64,000 bases of DNA, from contig JAWKKV010000008.1 of assembly GCA_041393015.1 (NCBI GenBank), positions 145,474-209,473 of the forward strand, in the 5' to 3' direction. This DNA is from JAGQYH01 sp041393015. Its GTDB lineage: Bacteria; Bacteroidota; Bacteroidia; Chitinophagales; JADIYW01. This document shows, one piece after another, positions 47,747 to 55,400 of this stretch. Each line of letters begins with the position of its first letter. Position 1 is the stretch's first letter. A program made the position numbers and the translations under genes. Below the pieces are notes generated by a model. The model saw only the letters and a list, made by a program, of their open reading frames with translations, searched no databases and was not told the origin of the DNA.

Positions 47747-48661
47747 ATGAAAGCATTAAATAAGAAAGATAGACAAAATGCCATATTTAAATTTAGTTTG
47801 ATTTATGCAATGACATTATTGTTTTTAGGATTTTTGTTTTGGCAGGTAACTGCTGTACCACAAAAAGTGGTCGGAGAGTCTGTTCAAGGAGAAGATTTCA
47901 AGAAGTTGAAGACTGAATCAGAGTTTTTAAAGGAGGAGATTGGAAGGGCGGTAGATTACATAGAATCTTCTATGGGTTCTTTGGGTTATGTTGATGAAAA
48001 ATTGGAGTTCTATTACGATGCGCTTATGAAAGGAGGTGAGCAAGCATTATTAAATAAGGATGTTAGGAATAACAAAAGTGTAGCGAAAGGAATAATTGAC
48101 TCAATGGCCTATGAGATAAAAAATGGTTATACTGTAAAGGAGTTGCCTTTGGCTGAAAAGGCAACTGCGGAAGTTAGTATCGATAAGTCTTTAAAATATT
48201 TTGAAAGTATCATGAGAAGTTTTGTCTCAGAACTGGATGACCGAAATGAGAAAAATCAGCATCTAGTGCATTATGCCGATGATTATTTTAATTGTATGAA
48301 TGAGGTAAAGAAGTGTTGTAGTGGAGGAGGAGGGGATTGCAGTAAGCAAATAGTCGAAGCTGAACTACGCAGATCTGCCCATGAGAAACAAATTGCCAAT
48401 CAAGAGAGAGAGTTGTATGATTTAAAAGCACAATTGCTATCGCTTAAAGATCAAACTACATGTTGTAAAGACCTTGAAGATTACAAAGACGCCTTTGGTG
48501 ATTGCGACTTAAGACGAATGGCCTTAAAAACTGAAATTGAAAAAACCGAAAAAAAATTAACAGATATAGCTAGTACGCTAGGAGGTATAGGAGATCGTGG
48601 AGAAGCTAGGGATCTGAAAGATCTAGCAACACATCTTTTAGAGGTAAGGCAACAAAATTAA
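47747..48661 (+). CDS. tssO: T6SSiii membrane protein TssO
   Basis: 304 residues: a short cytosolic N-terminus, one transmembrane helix (FSLIYAMTLLFLGFLFWQV, about 15-35), then a helical extracytoplasmic part with coiled-coil pattern. Two similar Cys clusters appear, KKCCSGGGGDCSK near 187 and TCCKDLEDYKDAFGDC near 240, which could form disulfides in the periplasm. The topology and gene position fit TssO, a component restricted to subtype iii. The Cys clusters are the odd feature. Confidence 0.8.
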   Translation: MKALNKKDRQNAIFKFSLIYAMTLLFLGFLFWQVTAVPQKVVGESVQGEDFKKLKTESEFLKEEIGRAVDYIESSMGSLGYVDEKLEFYYDALMKGGEQALLNKDVRNNKSVAKGIIDSMAYEIKNGYTVKELPLAEKATAEVSIDKSLKYFESIMRSFVSELDDRNEKNQHLVHYADDYFNCMNEVKKCCSGGGGDCSKQIVEAELRRSAHEKQIANQERELYDLKAQLLSLKDQTTCCKDLEDYKDAFGDCDLRRMALKTEIEKTEKKLTDIASTLGGIGDRGEARDLKDLATHLLEVRQQN

Positions 48662-48718
48662 TTTAATTATAAAAGGGTTACTAAAATAACCGTAATACAT
48701 TATTGAATACAGAAACAG

Positions 48719-51178
48719 ATGATTCCACACAGTACAATACTTAAAAGAGCCATTCAAATTGCTACTGCGCTCGCTAAAGAAAACAAAAACGAAACGTTTG
48801 GACCTCCACATTTAATGCAGGCCTTATTAAATGATGATATTGGATTATCAACAGAACTTGCCACCAATGGTATAGATATCTATTACTTAAGAGAATGGGC
48901 AGAGGTAAGAATTGAAGACTACCCCAAAAGCACAATGATTGGTGAAACCATTGCAGCAGATAAAGATGTCGCAAAGGTTTTTGAAGTGGCAGAAATGATC
49001 AAATTGAAGTTAAATGATAGCCAAATAACACCTTTGGCAATTTTTATAGCATTAATTAGACCAGGGGTTGGCTTTTCAAAAGATCAAATACAAACGTTAG
49101 GCATTAATGAAAATACATTATTGACTTTAGCAGTTGAAAATGCGGAAATGGATAAATCATTAGCTTCCATTAGTGATAATAAAGCTCCGAAATCAAAAGG
49201 TAAAAGCGAGTATATTGGTAAGTATTGTATAAATAGAATTGAATTAGCAGCTAATGGAAAAATAGATCCTGTTGTTGGAAGAGATGAGGAATTAAGAGAG
49301 CTGTCTATAATCTTAAAAAGAAGACAAAAACCGAATGCTATTTTATTAGGAGAGCCAGGAGTTGGGAAAACAGCTATTATGGATGCCTATACAACTTATT
49401 GCTATAAAAATGAAGAAGATACAACAAAGATTTTTGAAATAGATCTAGGAGCTTTATTTGCTGGAGCGAGCTATAAGGGAGAAATTGAAGATAGGTTAAA
49501 GGGTATAATAAAAGAAGTAAAGCAATACGATGATGTAGTTTTGTTTATTGATGAGATACATACATTATTAGATCCTGCCAGTGGTGCTGGAGGAGCAATG
49601 AATATTTTAAAACCCGAACTAGCAAGAGGCGAAATTACTGTTGTAGGAGCAACAACTTTATCGGAGTATAGAGAGTTTATTGAACCTGACGAAGCCATTG
49701 TTAGGCGTTTTGAATCATTAAAAGTTGAAGAACCTAATGACGAAAAAGCATTATTAATGCTAAATGCCGTTATACCAACATATTCTAATCATCATAAAGT
49801 GGAAGTTGATGAAGGAGCTTTAGAGCAAGCTATATTGCTAACTCGTAGATACCTAAAAGAACGAAGGTTGCCTGATGCAGCAATTGATTTGATCGATAGA
49901 ACAATGGCTTCCATAAGAGTTTCAAAGGATAAAGGGCCTGAAATTATAAATGAAATAAAAATTGCTCTAAATGTAGAAGAAGGAGCGATTTCGACAAGAA
50001 AGGGGATTACCCAAATGAAAGAGCGAATAAGTCCAATTGCCTGGATGAGTCTGGATGAACAAATTAATAGTGTCTTTGAAAATGAAGATAAGGGTCATCT
50101 AAATGATCTTTTAGACATATTACTAAGTAAAGTCGGGGATAAAAATAATAATGTAAGAAGTGAAGATATAGCCTCTATTGTGGCCATGAGAACAGGTATA
50201 CCATTAGGTAAAATTCAATCTTCAGAAAAGGAAAAGTTGTTATCTCTTGAGGCAAACATATGCAATAGAGTAATTGGTCAAGATCATGGAGTGAAAGTTG
50301 TTTCTGATGCTATTTTAGAATCGCGTTCAGGATTAAAAAGAAAAGGATTGCCTATTGGTTCATTTTTCTTTCTAGGGCCAACCGGAACAGGTAAAACGGA
50401 GTTGGCAAAAGCTTTAGCAGAAAGTGTTTTTAACGATAAAGATGCTCTTATACGTTTTGACATGTCAGAGTTCAAAGAAGAACATTCAGCAGCACTTTTA
50501 TATGGTGCACCTCCAGGCTATATTGGATATAAAGAAGGAGGTTTACTAGTGAATAAAATCCGTCAGAAACCTTATGCAGTGGTCTTATTTGATGAAATAG
50601 AGAAAGCACACGCTTCTGTATTTGATATATTTTTACAAATTTTAGATGAAGGTAAATTACATGATAAACTAGGGAAGGAAGGCGATTTTTCTAATGCTAT
50701 TGTGCTATTCACTTCTAATATAGGAAGTGAATTTATTATCAAATCATTTGCAGATAAAGTTATTCCAAAGTCTAATCAATTAATGGAAATAATGGCCAAT
50801 CATTTTCGACCTGAGTTTCTTGGTAGATTAACTGAAATCATTCCTTTTTCGCCAATTACTAAGGAACATATAGTTAAAATATTTAATTTACAAATGAAAG
50901 AGTTACATACCAATCTCGGTGATCAAGAAATTAAATTGGAGCTATCAGATAAAGCGACGGAAGAATTAGCATATGAAGGTTTTAATCCAAAATATGGCGC
51001 TAGACCATTAAGAGGTGTTATTAGACTTCGTTTAACAAAGCCACTCTCTCGCAAAATTATTTCAGGAGAAATAGTTCCTGGAGACAATATTTTAGTAGAT
51101 TGGGATGAAGAAAAGAAAGAAATTATTTGGGTAAATAAACCCAAAGATTCTTTAACGGAAGAGATTAATAGCAAATAG
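48719..51178 (+). CDS. tssH: T6SS sheath-recycling ATPase ClpV (TssH)
   Basis: 819 residues of the Clp/Hsp100 type. An N-terminal double Clp-N repeat (about 1-150) is followed by two AAA+ modules: Walker A GEPGVGKT from residue 211 with Walker B VVLFIDEIHTLLD, and Walker A GPTGTGKT from 553 with VVLFDEIEKAH. The ClpB-like middle coiled coil is very short, as in ClpV. The second module ends with the YGARPLRGVIR sensor-2 motif. ClpV takes apart contracted TssBC sheaths using ATP. Its position between tssO and tssB supports a T6SS role over a general ClpB. Confidence 0.93.
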   Translation: MIPHSTILKRAIQIATALAKENKNETFGPPHLMQALLNDDIGLSTELATNGIDIYYLREWAEVRIEDYPKSTMIGETIAADKDVAKVFEVAEMIKLKLNDSQITPLAIFIALIRPGVGFSKDQIQTLGINENTLLTLAVENAEMDKSLASISDNKAPKSKGKSEYIGKYCINRIELAANGKIDPVVGRDEELRELSIILKRRQKPNAILLGEPGVGKTAIMDAYTTYCYKNEEDTTKIFEIDLGALFAGASYKGEIEDRLKGIIKEVKQYDDVVLFIDEIHTLLDPASGAGGAMNILKPELARGEITVVGATTLSEYREFIEPDEAIVRRFESLKVEEPNDEKALLMLNAVIPTYSNHHKVEVDEGALEQAILLTRRYLKERRLPDAAIDLIDRTMASIRVSKDKGPEIINEIKIALNVEEGAISTRKGITQMKERISPIAWMSLDEQINSVFENEDKGHLNDLLDILLSKVGDKNNNVRSEDIASIVAMRTGIPLGKIQSSEKEKLLSLEANICNRVIGQDHGVKVVSDAILESRSGLKRKGLPIGSFFFLGPTGTGKTELAKALAESVFNDKDALIRFDMSEFKEEHSAALLYGAPPGYIGYKEGGLLVNKIRQKPYAVVLFDEIEKAHASVFDIFLQILDEGKLHDKLGKEGDFSNAIVLFTSNIGSEFIIKSFADKVIPKSNQLMEIMANHFRPEFLGRLTEIIPFSPITKEHIVKIFNLQMKELHTNLGDQEIKLELSDKATEELAYEGFNPKYGARPLRGVIRLRLTKPLSRKIISGEIVPGDNILVDWDEEKKEIIWVNKPKDSLTEEINSK

Positions 51179-51325
51179 AATGTTGTTTATAAAATGAATC
51201 TAACTTTAAAATCAATCATATTAATTGTTTTTTATATTAGAATTAGCGAAATAGACCAAAAATTATAGATAACTTATTAATATTTACAATATTATATTAT
51301 TTTTAGTAACAATAAAAAATACGTA

Positions 51326-51769
51326 ATGGCAGAAGAAAAACACCACGGTTTTATAATCGAAGAAACAGAAGCGGCTAGTGAGTCAATGGCAGACTTACCT
51401 CAGAACAGAACATTAATGATTGAGCAGTTAACTTATGATGAGCCTCCAACTCCTGAAATAACTTATGGTTTACAAAATATCGATGATGTTTTTAAACACT
51501 ATAAGCCTAGTTGCGAAATAGAGTTAGAAGATGATGAAGGGGGTAGTGCCAAGCAAAATTTCGAATTTAACGGATTAGGTGATTTTGGGCAACAAGGGTT
51601 GATTGATAAAAGCGATTTACTAAAAAGTCAGAAATCACAGAAAGATGATTATTTAGATATAGCCCGTAAAATGCAGTCTAATCGAGTTTTACAAAAGGTT
51701 CTTGCTGATGAAAGTGCAAAGGCTGATTTTGTTGAAGCCTTAAAAGCAATGTTAGACGAACTAGGGTAA
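51326..51769 (+). CDS. tssB: T6SS sheath small subunit TssB
   Basis: 147 residues. The N-terminus is acidic and variable; the region SESMADLPQNRTLMIEQLTY and NIDDVFKHYKPSCEIELED corresponds to the conserved VipA strand set that pairs with TssC. The C-terminal helix (VLQKVLADESAKADFVEALK) resembles the ClpV- and TssC-contacting end. Size and position 82 bp before tssC fit. It is separated from clpV by a 147-bp AT-rich gap that could hold a promoter, so tssBC may be expressed independently from the baseplate genes. Confidence 0.85.
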   Translation: MAEEKHHGFIIEETEAASESMADLPQNRTLMIEQLTYDEPPTPEITYGLQNIDDVFKHYKPSCEIELEDDEGGSAKQNFEFNGLGDFGQQGLIDKSDLLKSQKSQKDDYLDIARKMQSNRVLQKVLADESAKADFVEALKAMLDELG

Positions 51770-51851
51770 ATTATTGCATAATACTGAATGAATTTTAGTG
51801 GAGTTTAATTAATTGTAACTACACTTTTTATACCATATAAATATTGATCAA

Positions 51852-53231
51852 ATGAGTGAAAAAGAATTAGAAGGTCAACCACAAGAGGCAAGAGTACAGG
51901 AAGGTGAAAAAAAATCATCAAGAGATCTTGCAGAAATAAGTCAAGGATTAGCCAATTTTGGAGGATTCGCAGTATTAGAAACTACTGTTGAAGGTGCTAA
52001 AAATATGAATCCTGAAAAAAGAGCAAGGAAAAAGATCTTTTTAACCGAGACTTCTTATAAAAGCGAAAGAGAATTACTAAAAGCAAGAATCAATCTATGG
52101 CTTAAAGTCTTAGGTAGTGGAGGGGAGATAACGGAAATGATTGACAAGTGTGCAGAGAATTCCGACAAAGCAGAAAAACTACTCAATAAAAATTTAAAAA
52201 AGATCACAGACGATATTAAAAATTTAGAAAGATCTTATAGAAGTGTAGCATTTTTCTTCAAAGGAGCAGGGACTGATAAAGTCAAAAATTTAACTGTAGT
52301 TAATGCTTCTATGGATCAAGTCACTGACTTGGATACACCTTTGGTTTTCGATAAAGTTTACAATGAGTTCAGAGATAAATTTGATCGGCTAGATTTGATG
52401 AACAACTATAGCTTAATGGCCATTCCCGGCTACATGAAAAATAAGCAAGTAATTGATAAATGGGGAAAAATGGCACATGACAGTAAAGTTATGTTAGTGA
52501 CTGACTTTAGAAACTTGGAAAGTCCTGACGATGTAATGGAGCTTTTTGAAGATGAAAAATTAACTGGAGCAGATGAATTCAAAGCCAATATTATCATGGG
52601 CTGTAACTGGTTAGTGGGTAGAGAGCGTCATGAAAACTTAGGAGAAGAAGAAACCGTTTATGTTCCTTCAGCAGGAGCTATGGTAGGGAATATTTATAAA
52701 ACTAAAATGTCTCAAGTAGCAGCAGGTAAAAAATATGGTGTTTTAAATGAAGTAAGTGGTGTTAAATTTGATATGAGAGCTAACGAAATAGCCGCCATCG
52801 AAAAATTGGGCTTGGTACCTGTGGTAAAGGAATATGGTCAAGTAATGGCATTCTCTGCAAAAACACTTTTCAATGGCAACAATATTGGAAAACAAACCTA
52901 CTCTGTAGTAAGAGTGTTTGATTGGGTAACTAAAAGTTTGATTGATTATTTGAATAGGGTGTTATTTCAAAATATTGATACAAACATGAAAGTAGATGTT
53001 AGAAGGGAAATTGCTAAATTTTTAGATTCCAACCAAGGACCTGGAAAATTAATTGAAAAATTTAAGATTTTGGAATGTGAGGTGGACAAGAAGAAAAGAG
53101 ATAAAGTAAATATCAAACTTCATATAGTTCCCTATTTTCCTGCTAAAAACTTTGCCATTAAGTTAGATGGTATGAAAGGTGACGATCCATCTAATCCAAA
53201 TTGGACAGCAGATTTCGAAGAAGAAAACTAA
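51852..53231 (+). CDS. tssC: T6SS sheath large subunit TssC
   Basis: 459 residues, the usual TssC (VipB) length. Characteristic parts are SYRSVAFFFKGAG near 131, the LMAIPGYMKNKQVIDKWGKM region, ANIIMGCNWLVGRERH with PSAGAMVGNIYKTKM, and the C-terminal RVFDWVTKSLIDYLNRVLF. With TssB it forms the contractile sheath. It is the last core gene before the mobile-element remnant. Its final 31 bases overlap an open frame of the downstream transposase-like gene, but that gene's real start is probably beyond the stop. Confidence 0.92.
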   Translation: MSEKELEGQPQEARVQEGEKKSSRDLAEISQGLANFGGFAVLETTVEGAKNMNPEKRARKKIFLTETSYKSERELLKARINLWLKVLGSGGEITEMIDKCAENSDKAEKLLNKNLKKITDDIKNLERSYRSVAFFFKGAGTDKVKNLTVVNASMDQVTDLDTPLVFDKVYNEFRDKFDRLDLMNNYSLMAIPGYMKNKQVIDKWGKMAHDSKVMLVTDFRNLESPDDVMELFEDEKLTGADEFKANIIMGCNWLVGRERHENLGEEETVYVPSAGAMVGNIYKTKMSQVAAGKKYGVLNEVSGVKFDMRANEIAAIEKLGLVPVVKEYGQVMAFSAKTLFNGNNIGKQTYSVVRVFDWVTKSLIDYLNRVLFQNIDTNMKVDVRREIAKFLDSNQGPGKLIEKFKILECEVDKKKRDKVNIKLHIVPYFPAKNFAIKLDGMKGDDPSNPNWTADFEEEN

Positions 53232-53257
53232 AATTTTTATTGGCAGAAAAAATTGCA

Positions 53258-53722
53258 ATGGCAAGTGGTAAGCTCTTAATAACGCTAAAGCAATTCGTTA
53301 ATGTTTTTCATGATGAAGAAACATGCAAGCTTCATCTCAAAAAAATAAGGGAACAACACGGAATAATCTGCAAGAAATGCGGTTATGATAGGCATTATTG
53401 GTTAGAATCCAAAGAACAATGGCAATGTTCTGCCTGCGATTTTAGAACTTCCTTACGTAGTGGTACTATTATGGAAGGGGCAAAATTGCCGATAAGAATG
53501 TGGTATATTGGTATGGTTTGCAATGTTTATGCAAGAACGGTGATTACTGTCACAGAACTTCAAACAAGATTAGGACATAATAGATATCAATCTATCTGGT
53601 CAATGATGTGCAAAGTGCGAACAGTGAAGGACCTTGATGCGGAATATGGCCTCTTCGATCTCATCAAATACGATAAAGAACATCTTGAGATAATTGTTAG
53701 AGAAAGAAACGGAGTTGTTTAA
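53258..53722 (+). CDS. Zinc-ribbon, IS1595-like transposase N-terminal fragment
   Basis: About 155 residues from the ATG at 53258. The zinc ribbon CKKCGYDRHYWLESKEQWQC-SAC with its four Cys matches the N-terminal domain of IS1595-family transposases, as does the following RTSLRSGTIMEGAKLPIRMW. Full-length proteins of about 300 residues carry a DDE catalytic domain after this; here the protein stops after about 70 more residues, so it cannot transpose alone. It may be a remnant, or an adopted DNA-binding protein. It sits between the T6SS core and the hcp modules, next to hairpin-headed repeats. Confidence 0.7.
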   Translation: MASGKLLITLKQFVNVFHDEETCKLHLKKIREQHGIICKKCGYDRHYWLESKEQWQCSACDFRTSLRSGTIMEGAKLPIRMWYIGMVCNVYARTVITVTELQTRLGHNRYQSIWSMMCKVRTVKDLDAEYGLFDLIKYDKEHLEIIVRERNGVV

Positions 53723-53772
53723 TTTATTTGTTAGCGGATCTAAACAGCTATATATTTGTTATCAAAGCCAAT

Positions 53773-53890
53773 AATCCCGAGACCTCGGGATTACACATCT
53801 GTGGGAATCCATTTTAATGCATTTGCTTTGCTAATACCAAAACAATAGAAGGTAAGCAGACAATGAAGTAGGAAGCGCAATAAATCTGTG
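53773..53890. repeat. Hairpin-headed repeat, copy A
   Basis: Starts with a near-continuous palindrome, AATCCCGAG (53773-53781) and CTCGGGATT (53784-53792), then an 85-bp unit at 53806-53890 ending in AATAAATCTGTG. The second copy lies about 210 bp downstream. Confidence 0.6.
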
Positions 53891-53989
53891 CCTGCTTGCC
53901 GGAGGCAGGTTCAAAAAAAAATGTGACACGAATTTATCGAATAAACTTTGTCGAACAAAAAATAAACAATGATTTCTCGTGGTAGCCAT

Positions 53990-54100
53990 TAATCCGCAAG
54001 GATTATATCAGTGATAATCCTATTTAATACATTTGCCATGCTAAAATCAAAGCAATAAATGTCAAGCAGACAATAAAAATTATAGAACAATAAATCTGTG
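53990..54100. repeat. Hairpin-headed repeat, copy B
   Basis: Opens with TAATCC-GCAA-GGATTA (53990-54005), a shorter hairpin in the same place as in copy A, followed by the 85-bp unit at 54016-54100. The two units have the same length and share blocks such as CATTTGC, AAGCAGACAAT and AATAAATCTGTG, with many point differences. Confidence 0.6.
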
Positions 54101-54353
54101 TAGAAAAAATTGTGACACTATTTTCACGAATTTCTCAATGACCCTCAAGTATGGTAAAACAAAAAAAACAGTCATTCTGAGCACTGCGAAGAATCTCATA
54201 TTTCAGTAACCATGGCGCTTTAAAGCATTATACAAACTTGACTTAAAATCAAATTGATAATTTACAGGTTGTTCAAATTAAATTTGTCCTGTCGGCAACA
54301 TCAAAAAAATCTGAGCTATCTGTGTCAAGAAAAATAAATACCTTCAAAATTGT

Positions 54354-54440
54354 ACTGGCACTAAAGCGCATATTACTGGTATTAAAGCGCAAAACACTGG
54401 TAAACTGCCGTATAACCTACTGGTAGCCACCCGTATAAGA
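54354..54440 (+). promoter_or_regulatory. Four-unit tandem operator-like array upstream of hcp1
   Basis: Units start at 54354, 54375, 54396 and 54419, all with ACTGG(T/C)A and ending in a CG(T/C)A core (third and fourth CCGTATAA). Spacing is 21, 21 and 23 bp, close to two helical turns, so units lie on one DNA face. The last unit starts 34 bp before the -33 TTG of the predicted hcp1 promoter. The same arrangement recurs at hcp2. Fits binding sites for a dedicated regulator that binds cooperatively. Confidence 0.75.
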
Positions 54441-54452
54441 TGATATTGACGC

Positions 54453-54483
54453 TTGTTTGGTGATTTCTTTTCTCCTAGATTTG
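54453..54483 (+). promoter_or_regulatory. Predicted promoter of hcp1
   Basis: Bacteroidota-type elements: -33 TTG at 54453-54455 (in CTTG), 20 bp, -7 TAGATTTG at 54476-54483, a perfect fit to TAnnTTTG. The leader to the hcp1 ATG is about 35 bp. The matching elements precede hcp2. Confidence 0.7.
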
Positions 54484-54520
54484 GTTCAACAAATTTTTTC
54501 ACAATTAAAACAATAAAACA

Positions 54521-54910
54521 ATGTCATTTTCAGCAAGATTAAAAATCGACGGTAAAGACTTAAGAGTATTAGAAGCAAGCTATACCTTAGGTAGAGATGT
54601 AGATTTCTCAGGTCGCCCATCAGGAGATGTTAGAGGCGGAAGAGTTTTAGTAACCATTGAAGGTTCGGATTACACCGGATTCTACGAATGGTTGATTGAT
54701 CCTTATGCATTAAAAGAAGGAAGCATTGTCTTTAAGAAAAGAGATGATGATGCCACTGCAAAGGAATTAGTTTTCAAAGACGCTTATTTGATAAGAAGAA
54801 CTGAAAACTTCACACAAACAGGTGATAATCCGTTAACAGAAACATTAGAGTTCTCAGCACGTGAGTTATCATTAGGAGGTGGAACACATGAAAACGAATG
54901 GCCATCATAA
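54521..54910 (+). CDS. tssD: T6SS tube protein Hcp (TssD), copy 1
   Basis: 129 residues, matching the Bacteroidota Hcp (TssD) family. It begins MSFSARLKIDGKDLRVLEAS and ends LSLGGGTHENEWPS, with an extended strand set (GGRVLVTIEGSDYTGFYEWL). Hexameric rings of Hcp stack into the tube that carries small effectors. It differs from the second copy at residue 22 (Thr here, Ser there), although the genes differ at many synonymous sites, which points to strong purifying selection or gene conversion. It has its own operator-like array, promoter and terminator. Confidence 0.93.
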   Translation: MSFSARLKIDGKDLRVLEASYTLGRDVDFSGRPSGDVRGGRVLVTIEGSDYTGFYEWLIDPYALKEGSIVFKKRDDDATAKELVFKDAYLIRRTENFTQTGDNPLTETLEFSARELSLGGGTHENEWPS

Positions 54911-54940
54911 TGATGCAAAGCCCATTCAAAAAGAGGAAAA

Positions 54941-54985
54941 TTGAATAAGATCCCGTAAAGAAAAGGATCTTATTCAATTCCTTTA
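54941..54985 (+). terminator. Strong hairpin after hcp1
   Basis: A perfect 13-bp stem (TTGAATAAGATCC at 54941-54953 with GGATCTTATTCAA at 54965-54977) and an 11-base loop, followed by TTCCTTT. It probably stops most transcripts just after hcp1, which would keep Hcp levels well above the VgrG and effector downstream. Read-through would then supply the cargo genes. Confidence 0.7.
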
Positions 54986-55058
54986 AACCCAAAGAAACAA
55001 GCCCGTATTTACAGATCTCACCAAGTGCAAGGTTAGATATAACACTAAACCAATTGAC

Positions 55059-55367
55059 ATGTATTTATATCATTACACACTTGAAAAATATCTTCCTGGC
55101 ATCATCAAAAACGGCATTTTCCCAAACCATCCTTATTTCTCTAAAACAGAATTTAAGAATGCAGAAGAAGCCGGACAGCAACTTGGCGTGATGCCGCACA
55201 ATATTGATTGTGTATTAAAATTTAGAAACGATGGATTCTTCCAGCGCTTAGAAAATGTGCCATCAACAGGTAGATTTAAAGGCGGTGGAGATCAATACCA
55301 ACATCCGGCACGACCCAAACCAATCGCCATGAGAAAAATTAACGGTAACCAATGGCAAGTTGTATAA
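55059..55367 (+). CDS. Small HYT-motif protein, ADP-ribosyltransferase-like candidate effector
   Basis: 102 residues. The start MYLYHYTLEKYLPGIIKNGIF has the H-Y-T and I-x-x-G pattern found at the beginning of HYD1/HYT-type ADP-ribosyltransferase toxins. YFS near 26 and GRFKGGGDQYQ near 72-82 resemble the second and third conserved parts of those toxins. With no secretion signal and a position between hcp1 and vgrG1, it could be a small effector carried inside the Hcp tube. No obvious immunity gene follows. The family call is tentative, based on short motifs. Confidence 0.5.
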   Translation: MYLYHYTLEKYLPGIIKNGIFPNHPYFSKTEFKNAEEAGQQLGVMPHNIDCVLKFRNDGFFQRLENVPSTGRFKGGGDQYQHPARPKPIAMRKINGNQWQVV

Positions 55368-55400
55368 AACATTCCTTCAAGATAGCAAAACTTCACTTTC

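Larger units (their letters stand above)
53723..54353. other. Non-coding region with hairpin-headed repeats between T6SS core and hcp1
   Basis: About 630 bp without a gene. It holds two related repeat copies (each listed separately), a GC-rich 22-bp hairpin at 53891-53912 (CCTGC/GCAGG arms) inserted after the first copy, and AT-rich filler up to the operator-like array. The region looks like debris of mobile elements next to the transposase fragment. Confidence 0.55.

Noticed and set aside
48719..51178. General chaperone ClpB
   Set aside because: Middle domain too short and the gene is within the tss operon; ClpV fits better.
53891..53912. GC-rich CCTGC/GCAGG hairpin as terminator of the transposase-like gene
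   Set aside because: It lies about 170 bp after the gene and is followed by A residues rather than T on the plus strand; it looks like a small insertion in repeat copy A.
54354..54440. Operator-like array as CRISPR or iteron origin
   Set aside because: Units of 21-23 bp without spacers; place and phase are tied to the hcp promoters, and no replication gene is near.
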